A stretch of DNA of 64,000 nucleotides from Adiantum capillus-veneris (lineage: Eukaryota > Streptophyta > Polypodiopsida > Polypodiales > Pteridaceae), in the NCBI GenBank assembly GCA_014529385.2, contig CM043953.1, positions 92,740,842-92,804,841 on the forward strand, read 5' to 3'. Shown one piece after another: positions 1 through 11,226 of the stretch; the stretch's first letter is position 1, and each line of letters opens with the position of its first letter. Under the pieces are notes generated by a model. The model saw only the letters and a program-made list of their open reading frames with translations, did no database searches and was not told where the DNA came from. A program made the translations under genes and the position numbers.

Positions 1-130
1 CTTGTATCCAATTGTCTATTCTAGCTTATTGTAGCCCACTTGTATCAAGCTTCCCACATGTATCAAGCTTATTTTAGCCCACTTGTATCCAATTGTCTAT
101 TCTATAGCCCACTTGTAACCAATTGGCCCT
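1..130. repeat. short AT-rich imperfect direct repeats
   Basis: Variants of the phrase ACTTGTATCCAATTGTCTAT recur three times, with related phrases built on CTTGTATCAAGCTT between them. The array runs off the left edge of the window. No coding signal or known family was recognised. Confidence 0.6.
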
Positions 131-261
131 TGTATGGACCCTTGTATGTAAGTGCAAATATTTGAAATTGAATACATTTTGATCACCTTGTTTTAAGACT
201 CTGTTACAAAATCAAATCATTGAAGTAAAATCAAATCATTGGATGTTTGGAAAAGTTGCAT

Positions 262-585
262 TTCAATAACAAAATAAAGATCCTTTTAGATCATGTGATA
301 CAAAATAAGATCCTTGCAGGTCATTTGATACAAAATAAGATCCTTGCAGGGCATGTGTTACAAAATTGCCTTGAAGGATGTTTAAGGCACCAAATGTACA
401 ATGCCATCCAAGATAAAGATCCTTTTAGATCATGTGATACAAAATAAGATCCTTTTAGATCATGTGATACAAAATAAGATCCTTGCAGGTCATTTGATAC
501 AAAATAAGATCCTTGCAGGGCATGTGTTACAAAATTGCCTTGAAGGATGTTTAAGGCACCAAATGTACAATGCCATCCAAGATGT
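262..585. repeat. tandem repeat with a 30-base subunit
   Basis: Two copies of a roughly 145-175-base unit lie head to tail. Each is built from 30-31-base subunits of the form AAGATCCTT-TTAGATCATG-TGATACAAAAT, followed by a segment ending GCCATCCAAGAT. The second copy has one extra subunit. Reading frames pass through both copies and give repeated peptides, but nothing suggests a real protein. Confidence 0.8.
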
Positions 586-640
586 CCTTGCACTGTAGCC
601 TCTTTTCATTCCTTTTTGGTACCTACAAAAACAGTCCAAG

Positions 641-1838
641 TTAAATAAAGAACCAATAAGAGAACAAGAGACTTTTAGGCATAACAGTTACCTTTCCACC
701 ATTTACTCGAAAGCAGAATGTCGTGGGCAGTTCAATTTCATCATTTTGCAGGTCTAATCTCAATTGCTGTAAGCTACACATGCTTCTTATCTTTACAATT
801 GACAGATGCTCATTGTTTACCCATGTACCAATGTCTTCTATTGGGCTGTCAACGAAGTCCTCCATGTCTTGATCAAGTGGAGTTAGCTGACCACCAACAT
901 AGTGCCATCTTCTGTAATAAAATGACATAATGATCCCTATCATGTATTTTCAAGAAATTGAGCCAGCTTGCACATTACAAGTGATTCCATTCACTGTTTT
1001 GGTGTTCCAACCCTCATCCAAGTACATTTGCTGAGTCTAAAGTCTTCACTGAAAACATTGTTCTAGATTTTCTGACTTCAGCATTAGAGAAGAAGTCTAA
1101 AAAAACTGTAATGGGCATGAATATAGAAATTCTATTCTGTTTGCTTTCTATGTTTGCTTTCAAACACTTTTGAATCTCACAAAACAGTTTGCACCTGTAG
1201 CCCTCACTTGTATTTGAGCTAGGGAGTGACCATTCTCCACTTTTGAAATCAGGCAAGTCTAGCTTGGTTGTGGCTCCAAGTTCTCTAGTCCTTCTAGGTG
1301 GAACATAATAATGGTCAAAGAAGAATATTCCATTCTCTGCCAGTGAACCCTTAGTCCTTCCCTTGTATATTTCTTCACCAATTGATCCATGACACACATC
1401 CAGAATATTTATAACACATTCTACTGGCTGCCATTCCATAATGTTTGAAGGATACAAATCTGTACAACAAATAACCTTATACAACATGCATTACAAATAA
1501 GGATTTAAGTTAAGAGACTTACAGTTTCGTCTATGTAATGGCAAAGCAGAACTCTTTGAGTCAATATGAAGATCTTTATGCATGCACACATGCTGCACCA
1601 GCACCTCTTTGATTGATTTTTTGTTGTCGCCAAAGCTGAAATCTTTAACAATACCCTTCCATCCCGCCAAGAAAGAGTTTTTGGTGGAAGACTTTATTCT
1701 CTTGTTCTGTTGCATCAGTATCCACGTTCCTTTGTGTATAGTTATTGGAATCCATTGTCCATTTTGATCACTCGTGTTGTAAGTGACAATGGCTTCAATG
1801 GAAGTTCTTGGTCGTTTTGATCGTGATGAAGATTCCAT
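641..1838 (-). CDS. unknown multi-exon gene, possibly BAH-like, probably incomplete
   Basis: At least three open segments lie in order on the minus strand. The first begins with ATG at 1838 and is basic (MESSSRSKRPRTS). A GTAAGT donor near 1530 and a pyrimidine-rich acceptor ending TTGTACAG near 1466 join it in frame to the next segment (HRRN-Y-LYPSNIMEW), which supports a real intron. The third open segment (about 667-916) has a TTACAG acceptor and a GTAACT donor; the donor of exon 2 could not be placed. The spacing of hydrophobic and aromatic residues in exons 1-2 (AGWKGIVKDF; FFFDHYYVPP) recalls the BAH chromatin-reader fold, but this is only a pattern impression. No 3' end was found before the tandem repeats. 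A copia element sits about 300 bases upstream of the ATG, and the 1839-2140 gap shows no gene. Confidence 0.4.
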
Positions 1839-2140
1839 GGTGAAAAAAGAAATGAGCAGAGAAGTCTAGTATGAGTTCAAAAGAAGAATAAGCAGAATGT
1901 GTAAAAAACGGTTCAAATCTGGAAAAGATCATGAGATAGAATCCAAACGTTGTTTTATGATGGCGACGTGCAAAATGAAAACAATATAATATGAGAAGTA
2001 TGTCTTTCTAAAAGCGAGAGCTATTGAATGCCTTTGCACTTTTACTTGTTTACATTGCTATTTACCAGCTCAAGGTTGCGGTAAAGATAGAATATTTGCT
2101 TTTTTGTGAGTTTTCAAAAATAGAGGTTCCGTAATGGAAG

Positions 2141-2367
2141 TGTTGGAATTAGGGTTGCAGACAAACACACACAACTTGGAGAAGATGAAGGAAGCTCAAG
2201 GCACACAATAGAGAGTGTTTTACTTAGTGTGCAATGGAAAGATAGATAGCCCTAGAGTGATGGGCGTATATACAATGCACGGGGGGGAAAACCTCCTAAA
2301 GAGGGAAAAAATGCCCCGGAGGTCCTAGTGTGTTCACACACATCACTACCACATGTATATGGTAACA
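2141..2367 (-). repeat. 3' LTR of the copia element
   Basis: 227 bases, TGTTGGAATTAGG at the left and ATATGGTAACA at the right as read on the plus strand. It matches 7026-7252 apart from about six substitutions. Confidence 0.96.
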
Positions 2368-2383
2368 AATCCCCCCAGGAGTG
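2368..2383 (-). other. polypurine tract of the copia element
   Basis: On the minus strand the bases just before the 3' LTR read CACTCCTGGGGGGATT. A G-run directly against the LTR is the expected start site of plus-strand DNA synthesis. Confidence 0.8.
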
Positions 2384-2442
2384 ATGCGGTGAACGAGAGC
2401 TGGCACATGAGTAAAGGGAAGTGCTATGCCCTGAGGACAGGA

Positions 2443-4320
2443 TCAGTCCACAAAGGGGAGTAAGCCCAAAGCTTTGAGGAAAGCTTCAAGCTTCTCACGA
2501 GACGATGCCTTTGTGAAAAGATCTGCAAGGTTGTCCTGTGTTGGCACATAAGCCAAGTTGATCTCTCCTGCTGAGAGCCTCTCCCTGACATAGTGGTAAT
2601 GCACCTCAATGTGCTTTGTGCGAGCATGAAAAACTCGGTTGCTCGCAACTGCCAATGCGCTCTGACTGTCAGTGTAGATAGTGTTTGCAGTGTCCTGTCC
2701 AACACCCAAATCAACCATCAGGCGTCTAAGCCATACACACTCAACCGTAGCTGTGAATACTGCCCTGTACTCAACCTCACAACTCGAAGTGGCCCTAGTA
2801 GGTTGCTTCTTGCTCAACCATGATATACATGAACTTCCAAGCATGAAAAAAAAACCACTTGTGGACACTCGTGTGTCAAAACAACCAACCCAATCCGAGT
2901 CCGAAAAAGCATGTAGGTATGGCGACAATGATCCCCCCTTGGGATAAAACAAGCCAAGATGTAAAGTGCCACTAAGGTAGCGGAAAATCCTCTTAACAGC
3001 CTGCCAATGCTTAGACCCTGGGCTATGCATAAATCTGCTGACCTGTGAGACTGCAAAATGAATATCCGGCCTCGTGTTGCATACATAAATGAGGCAGCCA
3101 ACAACATTTTGATAAAGAGTGACATCAGCAGGATCACCAGCATCATGTAGACTCAACTTCAAACCTGTTTCCATGGGAGTGGCAATAGGTTTGCAATCCT
3201 CAAGTCCAAACTTACATAGCAATGTCTCTATGTAAATTTTCTGACACGAGGCAATACCACCATCACACGGCTTAAACTGTATACCCAAATAATGATGCAA
3301 CAGCCCCAAATCTTTCATCTTGATAGTAGCATTCAAATCAGCCTTAAATTCAGCAATATGTCTCTCATTTGGTCCAGTGATCAGCAAATCATCAACATAA
3401 AGAACCACAAGGAGAAGTACATCACCCTCACGCTTTACATACAATGTGCTTTCTGTTGGACTGTTACGAAAGCCTTGTTTGACCAAATGAGTGTTAGCTT
3501 TCTCATACCAAGCACGAGGAGATTGCTTCAGCCCATACAAAGATTTGTTACATTTGCACGCTTTGTCCTCTTGTCCTTTTATGACAAAACCACGAGGCTG
3601 CGTTACATAAACTTCCTCAAATATGTCACCATTCAAGAAAGTAGTAACAATGTCTGATTGATGTACATCCCAACCAAAATGAGCTGCCAATGCACATAGA
3701 AAACGCACAGTAGTCATACGGCAAGTGGGAGCAAAAGTCTCTTCATAATCTATGCCTTTTTGTTGTGCATAACCCTTTGCAACAAGTCGAGCCTTATGGC
3801 AATCGATCTCACCATCCGGCTTGCGTTTCAACTTGTAAACCCACTTTGTACCAATGGCCTTTTTGCCAAGAGGCAAATCACATAAAGTCCATGTGTCATT
3901 TTCTATAAGTGCATCATATTCTGATTGCATGGAAGCCATCCAATTTTTTGAATTTTGTGCTTCATCAAAAGTCAGAGGCTCCTCAACATCATGTAAGCTA
4001 GACACAGCCAAAGCATAACAATCTGATGCATAAGATGCATGGCGAGAGCCTGAACGAGTACGACTAGACAAAGGTGCATCTAATTTACTGTCACGCAAAG
4101 TGTGCACCAGCCATTTTGGCATACCTCTAGCCTGCTCATTTTCAGCCCTTTCCTCATCAAGTACATCATGTACATCTGCATCAGTAATAGGCTGACCTAG
4201 AACATTTTTAGAAACCCCCATAGGATGTACATTTGCCTCATTGGAACTTACATTCGTATTTCCACCACTGAAAAGAGGCAACAAAGTGTCATAAATGTCC
4301 TGTGAGCTTACATTACTATC
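2443..4320 (-). pseudogene. pol: copia reverse transcriptase and RNase H
   Basis: The frame is open for 613 codons from 4284 and continues open upstream to the frameshift near 4320. The copia RT domain begins near residue 90 (DTWTLCDLPLGKKAIGTKW), with KARLVAKGYAQ, the fingers motif DVHQSDI and the catalytic box LYVDD near residue 296. The connection and RNase H region follow, with SDSDWVGC, the WLSKKQPTRATSSCEVEY segment and a C-terminal segment typical of copia RNase H (HIEVHYHYVRE). This part looks intact. It has no start codon of its own: it is the end of a polyprotein whose upstream part is shifted by one base near 4320, so it cannot be made from the normal gag start. Confidence 0.95.
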
Positions 4321-4321
4321 T

Positions 4322-4604
4322 CTAGTACATGACTACATCCCGTGAAACCAGAATACGTTTTGTTTGCGGATGATACAACCTATAACCTTTGCTTTCAGCA
4401 CTATAACCAACAAAAATACATTTGACAGCCTTATCATCCAATTTTCTGCGCTGCACTTGTGGCACCAAAGCATATGCCAAACAGCCAAAAACACGCATGT
4501 GCTCAATAGAAGGATTTCTATCATGCCATGCTTCATATGGAGTAATAGACTGCAAAGCTTTCGTAGGACACCTGTTAAGTACATAAGTGGCACACATGAT
4601 GGCC
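4322..4604 (-). pseudogene. copia integrase, C-terminal part of the core
   Basis: The 91-residue open segment continues the integrase: MCATYVLNRCPTKAL, then the copia-typical YEAWHDRNPSIEHMRVFGC and KCIFVGYSAESKGYRLY. It is out of frame with the upstream integrase (shift near 4605) and with the downstream reverse transcriptase (shift near 4320), each consistent with a single-base indel. The segment itself is collinear with other copia integrases, so the breaks are recent. Confidence 0.92.
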
Positions 4605-6698
4605 TCAAGACAAAAAAGAATGCGTTAAAGCTTGACTTTTGACCATACATCGTGCCATTTCCGTCAGTGACCTGTTTTTCCTCTCAGCAACACCATTTTG
4701 CTGAGGTGTATAAGGCACTGTACATTGGTGTTTTATCCCACGACTAGCCAAAAATGCATTAAATTCATGAGACATATACTCCCCCCCTCGATCGGAACAA
4801 AGGGTGCCCATAGTACATTTCGAGACATTTTCAGCCATAGCCAGAAATTGTTTGAAGCACATAAAAACTTCGGTCTTCGCTTTAAGCGGAAATACCCATA
4901 CATGCCTAGAGTAATCATCAATGAAAGTCACGAAGTACAGGTAATTGCCCAAGGACGGATTTTTCATGGGCCCACAAACATCACTATGCACAAGCTGCAA
5001 CCTGCATGTGGCCCGAACTGAACCATCCTTTGAAAATTTAGAACGCTGCATCTTACCCAAAATACAGCCTTCACAAACATGTTTGACAGGTGCTTCAAGA
5101 GGTGGCAAAGAAGAAACCATATCAGATTTCTGCAAACGCAGCAAACTAGCAAAATTCAGATGACCAAAACGTGCATGCCAAAGTTTTTCATCTGAAATAG
5201 CCCTTGAATCTACAACAACATTTGCAAAATTTTGTCCACACTTGTCATACAAAGTGAGCTTATACAGCCCACGGCACAAAAGCCCAGATGCAACAATTTC
5301 ATCACCAAAACTGAGATCATGAACTGTACATTTGTCATCCACAAATTTGACCACAAGTCCAAGTCTAGCAAGTGCGGATACAGACAAGAGATTCTTCTTG
5401 ATCCCAAGTACATAAAGTGCATCAACAAGTGTAAAGGAACTGCCATTAGCAGCAGTGAGCACAATCTTTCCAACTCCCTGAACTGGATAAGAGGCGTTGT
5501 TGGCACAAGTGACTGAATACCCATGAGGGACAGACTCAAGAGAGGTAAACAATTCACGATGTGAGGTAATGTGCTTTGTAGCACCACTGTCGAAATACCA
5601 CACATGTGAATCTGCAGCAACTGACAAGCATGCATCATGGACAACAGGATTGTAAGTGCACTCTACGTTAAAAGCCCATTCTGCATCAACATCAGCAACA
5701 CAGTCTCCTTTCATAGAAGACTCAACAATGGCTGCATTTGTAGTGGAACCAGCATTTGCAGTGGAACCACCCTCTTTCTTCTTAGCCTCTTTGGCCTTCA
5801 GCTTAGGACACGAATTGATCAAGTGATCATTGGCTTTACAATATTGGCAACGCATCTTCTTTTTGCCCTTATCACCAAAATTTCCATACGAAAAACTTCC
5901 AGTAGAAGCATTAGGAACAGAATTTTTGCCACTCGCAGCAGAACCATAAGAAGTGGCTGCATTGTTGTAACCACCCTTTCTTTGAGAAGCAATAAAAGCC
6001 TGTTCAACTGCACGCTGCCTAGTCCTGTTTTTTCTAGAAAGTGACTCTTGCAACAGCAATGTGCATAATGCATCAAACTTGACAACTTCAGGATTTCCTT
6101 GGGTCATCAGTCTCCAAGTACTAGCAAAAGTCTGGTAGGAATCTGGTAAGGCATCAAGAACAGTCTACACAAGGGAACTGTCTGAAATGACTTCACCTGC
6201 AGAAATAAGCTGCTCATTGATATCCTTGACACTAGCAAGGAAAGTGTCCATATCATCTTCCTCATGCATAATCTTCGATTCCATCTCTTTACGCAGCAAA
6301 GCAATTTTAGCCTCATTCCGGCTTGCATAAAGACCTGCTAAAATATCCCAAGCCTGTTTTGCAGATTTTGCTGAACGGATGTGAGGAACAATGGTGCGCT
6401 TCACAGACAACGCAATCAATGCATGAGTCTGCGCATCCTTAACATCCCAAAGAGCTTGTTCTGCCGTAGGTAAAAAAACTCTAACAGCTGCAATCCTTGC
6501 AGCAAGACCTGCAACATCCTTAACATCGCCTACATCCTCAGAACCAAGACGTACATCAATGCCCTGCACAATGTTCCAGACACCCTTTGACACAATAACA
6601 TTTTGTATCATATAAGCCCACATAGGGTAGTTGTCCCCATCCAACCTGTCCTCAGCAGCAAACATCTTGAACACATCTGTGTTGTTGTTGTCAGCCAT
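4605..6698 (-). pseudogene. gag-pol: copia gag, protease and integrase N-terminus
   Basis: Gag starts at the ATG at 6698 (MADNNNTDVFKMF) and carries the copia gag signature (DGDNYPMWAYMIQNVI). An in-frame TAG at 6165-6167 interrupts gag about 178 codons in; the frame then continues without further stops to 4605. After it come the CCHC knuckle (CQYCKANDHLINSC, near 5830), the aspartic protease motif (WYFDSGATKHIT, near 5600), the GAG-preintegrase zinc region (LWHARFGHLNF, near 5170) and the integrase core (HSDVCGP, then FIDDYSRHVW). CAG to TAG is the simplest explanation of the stop. It lies inside gag, not at a gag-pol border, so programmed readthrough is unlikely. Confidence 0.95.
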
Positions 6699-7011
6699 GG
6701 TAAATGCTGCACCTGATGTGAAAAATGCCCGAAAATAGGAGAAACGGAGCGGGAACAACCTCTGCTATATAGCACAAACCGTAGAAGACTATAAGGCACC
6801 TGTTATGCAAAAAACGGCACAGACAGAAATTCTGCACAAAATGACGAAATAGCTTGTGCAGTATTGCCTGTAGTGGAAGCGGAGGCCGAAATGAGCCCAA
6901 ATCAAAATTCTGAGCAGACTTGTGAATGCTCGCCAAAGCTCACTAAAATCGGAGAAAGTGAGCAGGCTTGTGTTGGAGCATCTGGCGACTAAGCCCGGGA
7001 GGACGTGACCT

Positions 7012-7023
7012 GCTCTGATACCA
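7012..7023 (-). other. primer binding site, initiator tRNA-Met
   Basis: The minus strand reads TGGTATCAGAGC two bases inside the 5' LTR. This is the standard plant copia primer site. Confidence 0.93.
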
Positions 7024-7025
7024 AT

Positions 7026-7252
7026 TGTTGGAATTAGGGTTGCAGAGAAACACACACAGCTTAGAGAAGATGAAGGAAGCTCAAGGCACACAATAGAGAG
7101 TGTTTTACTTAGTGTGCAATGGAAAGATAGATAGCCCTAGAGTGATGGGCGTATATACAATGCACGGGGGAAAAAACCTCCTAAAGAGGGAAAAAATGCC
7201 CCGGCGGTCCTAGTGTGTTCACACACATCACTACCACATGTATATGGTAACA
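7026..7252 (-). repeat. 5' LTR of the copia element
   Basis: 227 bases, TG to CA, near-identical to 2141-2367. Together with the primer site at 7012-7023 it fixes the element's orientation as minus. Confidence 0.96.
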
Positions 7253-7539
7253 AGAAGCTCTTCAACCATTGGTTGAGACCACTCTCTCTCTACACCCTAA
7301 AAGGCACAAAAATGACCTCAAAATTCCCCTAATGGGACAAGCAAATGAGCAAAGGAATGATGATCAACAGTATTTGAATCTTGCATGGTTAATCAGCAGT
7401 TATAAGGTCTTGCTAACAAGCCAATTTATAAACTAAAAGTGTGCCAGATGCGGCTCTAAGGGCCAGAGGTGTCTTGGTAATGCTAAACAATGAGTATTCT
7501 TGAAGTGGTCATAGCTGGGATTTTATTAATCCAACTTGA

Positions 7540-8316
7540 AGTACTCAAAAAGCTCTACATGCCTCTCTTTACGGCTCGTCAATCGGAGCTATGGATAAGA
7601 AGTTATGACAATTTTAAGTTGAGTCAATAGCAGATCCGTACCGGATTGAACACCTGCTGATAAAAGGTCAAAGATGAAAGGAATACATGGGTCCAAAGTA
7701 CTCACTTCCAGGAGCATGTCGGTCTTTCCAGTTTGTCAATCGAGGTTTCGGTTGGCAAGATATGGCTAGTTTAAGTATCGTCGGGGGCCGGGTTCGAACC
7801 GCCCTAGTTGCCCTGATCAATCACATTCATGTAGCTTAATGCAGTGCGGTGCCCAATGTGTATGCCAAATGAGGGCCGATGCGGAAGCATCTTTTAGAAC
7901 ATGTCCAGTCTTGACGGGTCAACTCTCCAAAAGTAATCACTTACACTTGCTTCTTATAGGCATGTGACACTATTCAGGACCTTGTTTATGGGCAAGTAAA
8001 TTCACGATGATATTGTTAGCTGAGAGCTGTTGAGAGTAAATGTTGTGCTTGGCAATGCTGACTGGAGGAAGTTCTTGTGCTTGGCAATGCTTTAGCCAAC
8101 ATGTATGCCTAATGTGGTGCGAGAGTTTGTTGAGACCATGATCTACAATCCCAATGAGGCTGCATGCATGACATGGGCTATGCCTCCGAGGAAGAAGCCA
8201 AGAAGAAAGGCAACAAAATTAATGAGTTTCACAGATCCAAATGGTAACTAGGACTCTGGTGCCCTTATGAAGTAAACAGGCCGCCAAAAGCATGGTTGCC
8301 CGTTCAATTAATGGGT
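7540..8316. repeat. dispersed repeat, copy 1
   Basis: About 775 bases match 51735-52515 in the same orientation. Shared landmarks are GAAGTACTCAAAA, TTTACGGCTCGTCAAT, GATAAGAAGTTATGACA and the closing CATTCAATTAAT. It contains GGTTCGAACC at 7791-7800, a good match to a Pol III B box, in both copies. No coding capacity was seen. It could be a tRNA-related SINE or part of an LTR; neither is proved. Confidence 0.8.
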
Positions 8317-9510
8317 ACCCTAAACTTAAAGGGTGTGAAAGCTAATGGAGGAAAAAAAAGCGAGCCAGGTCGTGGCGGCAACGAGGAAGAAGCTGCGCAA
8401 GGGAGGACGCGGTCATGGAGGCCAGAGGACAGCTTGGACGAGTGCGATGAAGAACGGGGTTTTCTTAGGAGGCAATTGCGCAGATTTTCGGCTCAGCTTC
8501 CATGGAATTTGGTGTTGTCCGATGCCCTGCCTGCCACGTCATCAAGCAGCCATTCCCATTAGCGATATCGCTAATGGGATTCCTAAAAATAGGAAGAAAA
8601 AAATCCCATGCAAACAAAAGGGGCAGCTCTTGTTAAGGGGGGGATCTTCTCTTGCCATGAGTTCTCTCTCCGAAAGAGGAAGCCAAGGCTCATAGGCTCT
8701 CATAAAACGCTCTTAACCTCATGAGCTCTCATGAACCAAAAGCTTATGCCCTTAAGCTCCCATTAACCTACTCTTAACCTCATATGCCATTCAAGTCTAA
8801 TCTCTCAAAGCGATAAGCCAAGCTCTCGAAAATCAAGCCTAATCTGTCAGATCTCATAAGCCAAGGTTCATTTCTAATCTCTCGGATGCCAAGCAATAAG
8901 CCAAAACCCTTGATCACTTAAGCCAAAACTCTCATTAATCAAGCTTAAGCCAATTTCGTAATTTCGGTTGCCAAGACAAAGCTAAGCCTAATCCAAGTTC
9001 TATCTCTATGAGCCAAGCTTGTTCGCTAATCTTGCTCCCTAAGCCATAATCCTTGGCACTCATAAGCCATCAAAACTTTAACCCGGATTATCAAAAGATC
9101 TCTAAAGCAAGCCAAGCTTAACCAATCATTAATCAAAATTATCTAAGCCAAATCCCTAAACCCGGCCAAAGCTTCTAAGCCACCATTAACCATCCGAATC
9201 AGGAAGCAGAAACCAAATCAGACGGCCATTGGAAGAAGAATCTCATGTGCCTTAACAGGAAGAAGCAGAAGGCAGTATTAAGCAGGTCATTATCACTTTT
9301 CTTGATTAGCACCTGGATTAAGCCAAGTTTCATCTTGTAAGGAGCATTAAGCCTCCATTAGTGATTAATTAATGATGATTACTGTTGATTAACTAGAATT
9401 AAGACAATCGTTTGTTTTGAGCTTTGTCTTGTTAATTGTGCCTGCTGCACCTCTCACAGCCAGGGGCGCGGTGCCTTCCCGGCTCACCTTTCGCACATTT
9501 ATCTCCCAAC
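8317..9510. other. non-coding stretch with a palindrome and degenerate AAGCC repeats
   Basis: There is no convincing gene. A perfect 26-base palindrome lies at 8554-8579. From about 8690 to 9190 the sequence is made of degenerate phrases such as CTCATAAGCCAA and TTAAGCC. The end (CTCCCAACA at 9503-9511, then TTGGTGAACCTGACG) looks like an LTR end followed by a primer site, which would make this the LTR and leader of an old gypsy-type element read on the plus strand. That reading is inference. Confidence 0.45.
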
Positions 9511-9514
9511 ATTC

Positions 9515-10793
9515 TTGGTGAACCTGACGCGAAATGAGCCAGGTCGGGAGGTCGGGATGGAGATTCCAGCAGAATTGAAGCAGTTTATTGAAGATTACAA
9601 CCTCAATAGATTTGATAAAAATCTAGCAGCAGCAGATCTACCCAAAATGTTGGGCTTAGTTCAAGGATGCTTGCAAGACGTAAAAGCTATGAAGATGAAA
9701 AAGCAACTTGATGATGCAGTGGAGATGGCACTTGATGCCGTGCATGAACAATATGGATTTTTTCAAGGACATGATCCAGATGGACTCCTTGCATGCCATC
9801 AAGCGGAGATGAAGAGCCGAGGAATCCCAGAAGATCGGATGATTTCAACCTTTGAAGAAGTGGTAACCTCTGAGTTTAAAGATAAGGTCCGCGAACTGGC
9901 AGAGACATACCCCACACAATGGGACTATTTTGTAGATGGTTTTGTTCATGAAAGCTCAAGAATTATCAAGTTAGCAATGAAGGAGATTAATGAACAAAGC
10001 CAGATTGTTTTCTATGGAAGAAGGGGATCATATGCAGTTCCTTAATTATGATCAATTTTGGGACCATATTTCTGCAAGAAGTCAAGCCAAGGCAAATATA
10101 GCTTTAGAAGTAGTAGATTCAACGACAAAGGACCATATTTTGAGCAACAGAGCAAAGGTACATAATGAATTTAATGCTGAAACACAAATGTATGAATTTT
10201 TTTCGAAGATTACTCGCATGGAAGTTACCTCGAATAATGGTTCTTGTGAAGAGCCCGACTGTACAACAAAATTTTTTCAAGCTACTCATCTTGGCATGGG
10301 ATGCTCTCCACAAGTTTATCAAGAAGATGAGCCACTATAGGCTTTTAATGGTTCTATCGGCACTATAGTTGAACAAGGTAGCAGAGTTATTACAGATGAT
10401 TGCAGAAACAAATCTATTATATATACAATAGCTGATGAAGTGGCCGAGACCGTGAACCTAACACAGGATTTACCTAATAATGTCAAGGAACTTGTGGTTG
10501 CTTCTGGCAATATGTTTCCCGATTCTATTATCACAAAAGCAAATTCCATAATTGATGGGTTTTTGGCCCAATCTGAAGGAGAAGGTTATAGCAGTATAGC
10601 TCAGCTTTGTGATGCATGTACCCCTTTAGAGGGGGTGCCTGATGAGCTTTTTTCAAGTTATAATGGCTTGCTCAGTAGCATGGATGCAGATGAGGAAGTA
10701 GAGGACGATATTGAAGATTACCTAGATAATGCGGATTGCGAACAGGATATTGACATAGATTGTACATCTATATACGGGCTGCAAGAGTAGCCA
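9515..10793 (+). pseudogene. broken ORFs of an unrecognised protein, possibly gag
   Basis: Two frames together give roughly 430 codons. The first (9515-10045; a good start is the ATG at 9557, MEIPAELKQF) is helical and charged. A frameshift near 10010 leads into a second frame that is open to 10793 except for a TAG at 10338-10340; its end is very acidic (DADEEVEDDIEDYLDNADCEQD). No family was recognised. Placement just after a possible LTR end and primer site suggests a retrotransposon gag. A host gene fragment is also possible. The break pattern shows it is dead. Confidence 0.45.
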
Positions 10794-11226
10794 ACTCCTA
10801 TAGCTTTGTTGAATGATAAGACTTCCAAGGGTGATTTTCCCAAGGATGTTATGGATGAAGATTTTCAGGACAAAGCTATTTTATTATCAACCTCAAGAGC
10901 CAGGTAAAAATATCTCTGATGATACAGGTCCAGAAAGTCGTAAGATTTTTTGTAATGGCTGTGAAGCTAGAGGGGGTGATGATGCTAAATCATCCCTGAT
11001 ACTACATAAAGTGCACAATATTTTTCATTTTCTTGGACGATGTGCCAAATGTGGCTGGATTTGGATATTATTCCTAATTCTTATGTCAGTAATGTCCTGG
11101 CTACCAGTAAAAGGGAGTCAGAATTCTTTGATTCTTGCTGGTAACGACCTTAAGTTACCAAAAGTTTATGAGATGTGGCTGCTGCACTATGCTTCAGGTG
11201 AAGCTTTAGTATATTGCGGAGGCCAT
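10794..11226 (+). other. unassigned, probable continuation of the broken ORFs
   Basis: A frame open from 10813 has a Cys-rich segment (CNGCEARGG, then CAKCGW), but it changes phase around 11040-11160 with several stops. Homology with the CACTA copy at 21077 begins abruptly at about 11227, so this stretch is not part of the family-I element as represented by the complete copy. Confidence 0.35.

Larger units (their letters stand above)
2141..7252 (-). mobile_element. Ty1/copia LTR retrotransposon, nearly complete
   Basis: The element is 5112 bases, on the minus strand, bounded by 227-base LTRs that start TG and end CA. Next to the 5' LTR is a primer site matching the 3' end of initiator tRNA-Met, and next to the 3' LTR is a purine tract. 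Internal order is gag, protease, integrase, reverse transcriptase, RNase H, which is the copia order. The two LTRs differ at about 6 of 227 positions, so the insertion is fairly young. Flanking pentamers GGAAG (2136-2140) and AGAAG (7253-7257) agree at four of five bases and are probably the target-site duplication. One nonsense codon and two frameshifts break the single polyprotein frame, so this copy is not autonomous. Confidence 0.97.

Noticed and set aside
262-585. Regular repeats that could suggest a CRISPR-like array
   Set aside because: The 30-base units are directly adjacent without unique spacers, and the genome is eukaryotic.
6165-6167. Programmed UAG readthrough between gag and pol
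   Set aside because: The stop lies inside gag, well before the zinc knuckle, where readthrough would serve no known purpose; mutation is simpler.
7760-7830. A tRNA gene, because of the GGTTCGAACC sequence
   Set aside because: The T-arm does not pair fully and no acceptor, D or anticodon arms can be drawn; at most a Pol III B box.
8296-8695. Two overlapping frames of 88 and 116 codons
   Set aside because: They overlap in different phases, have no family features and cross the 26-base palindrome; likely chance frames.
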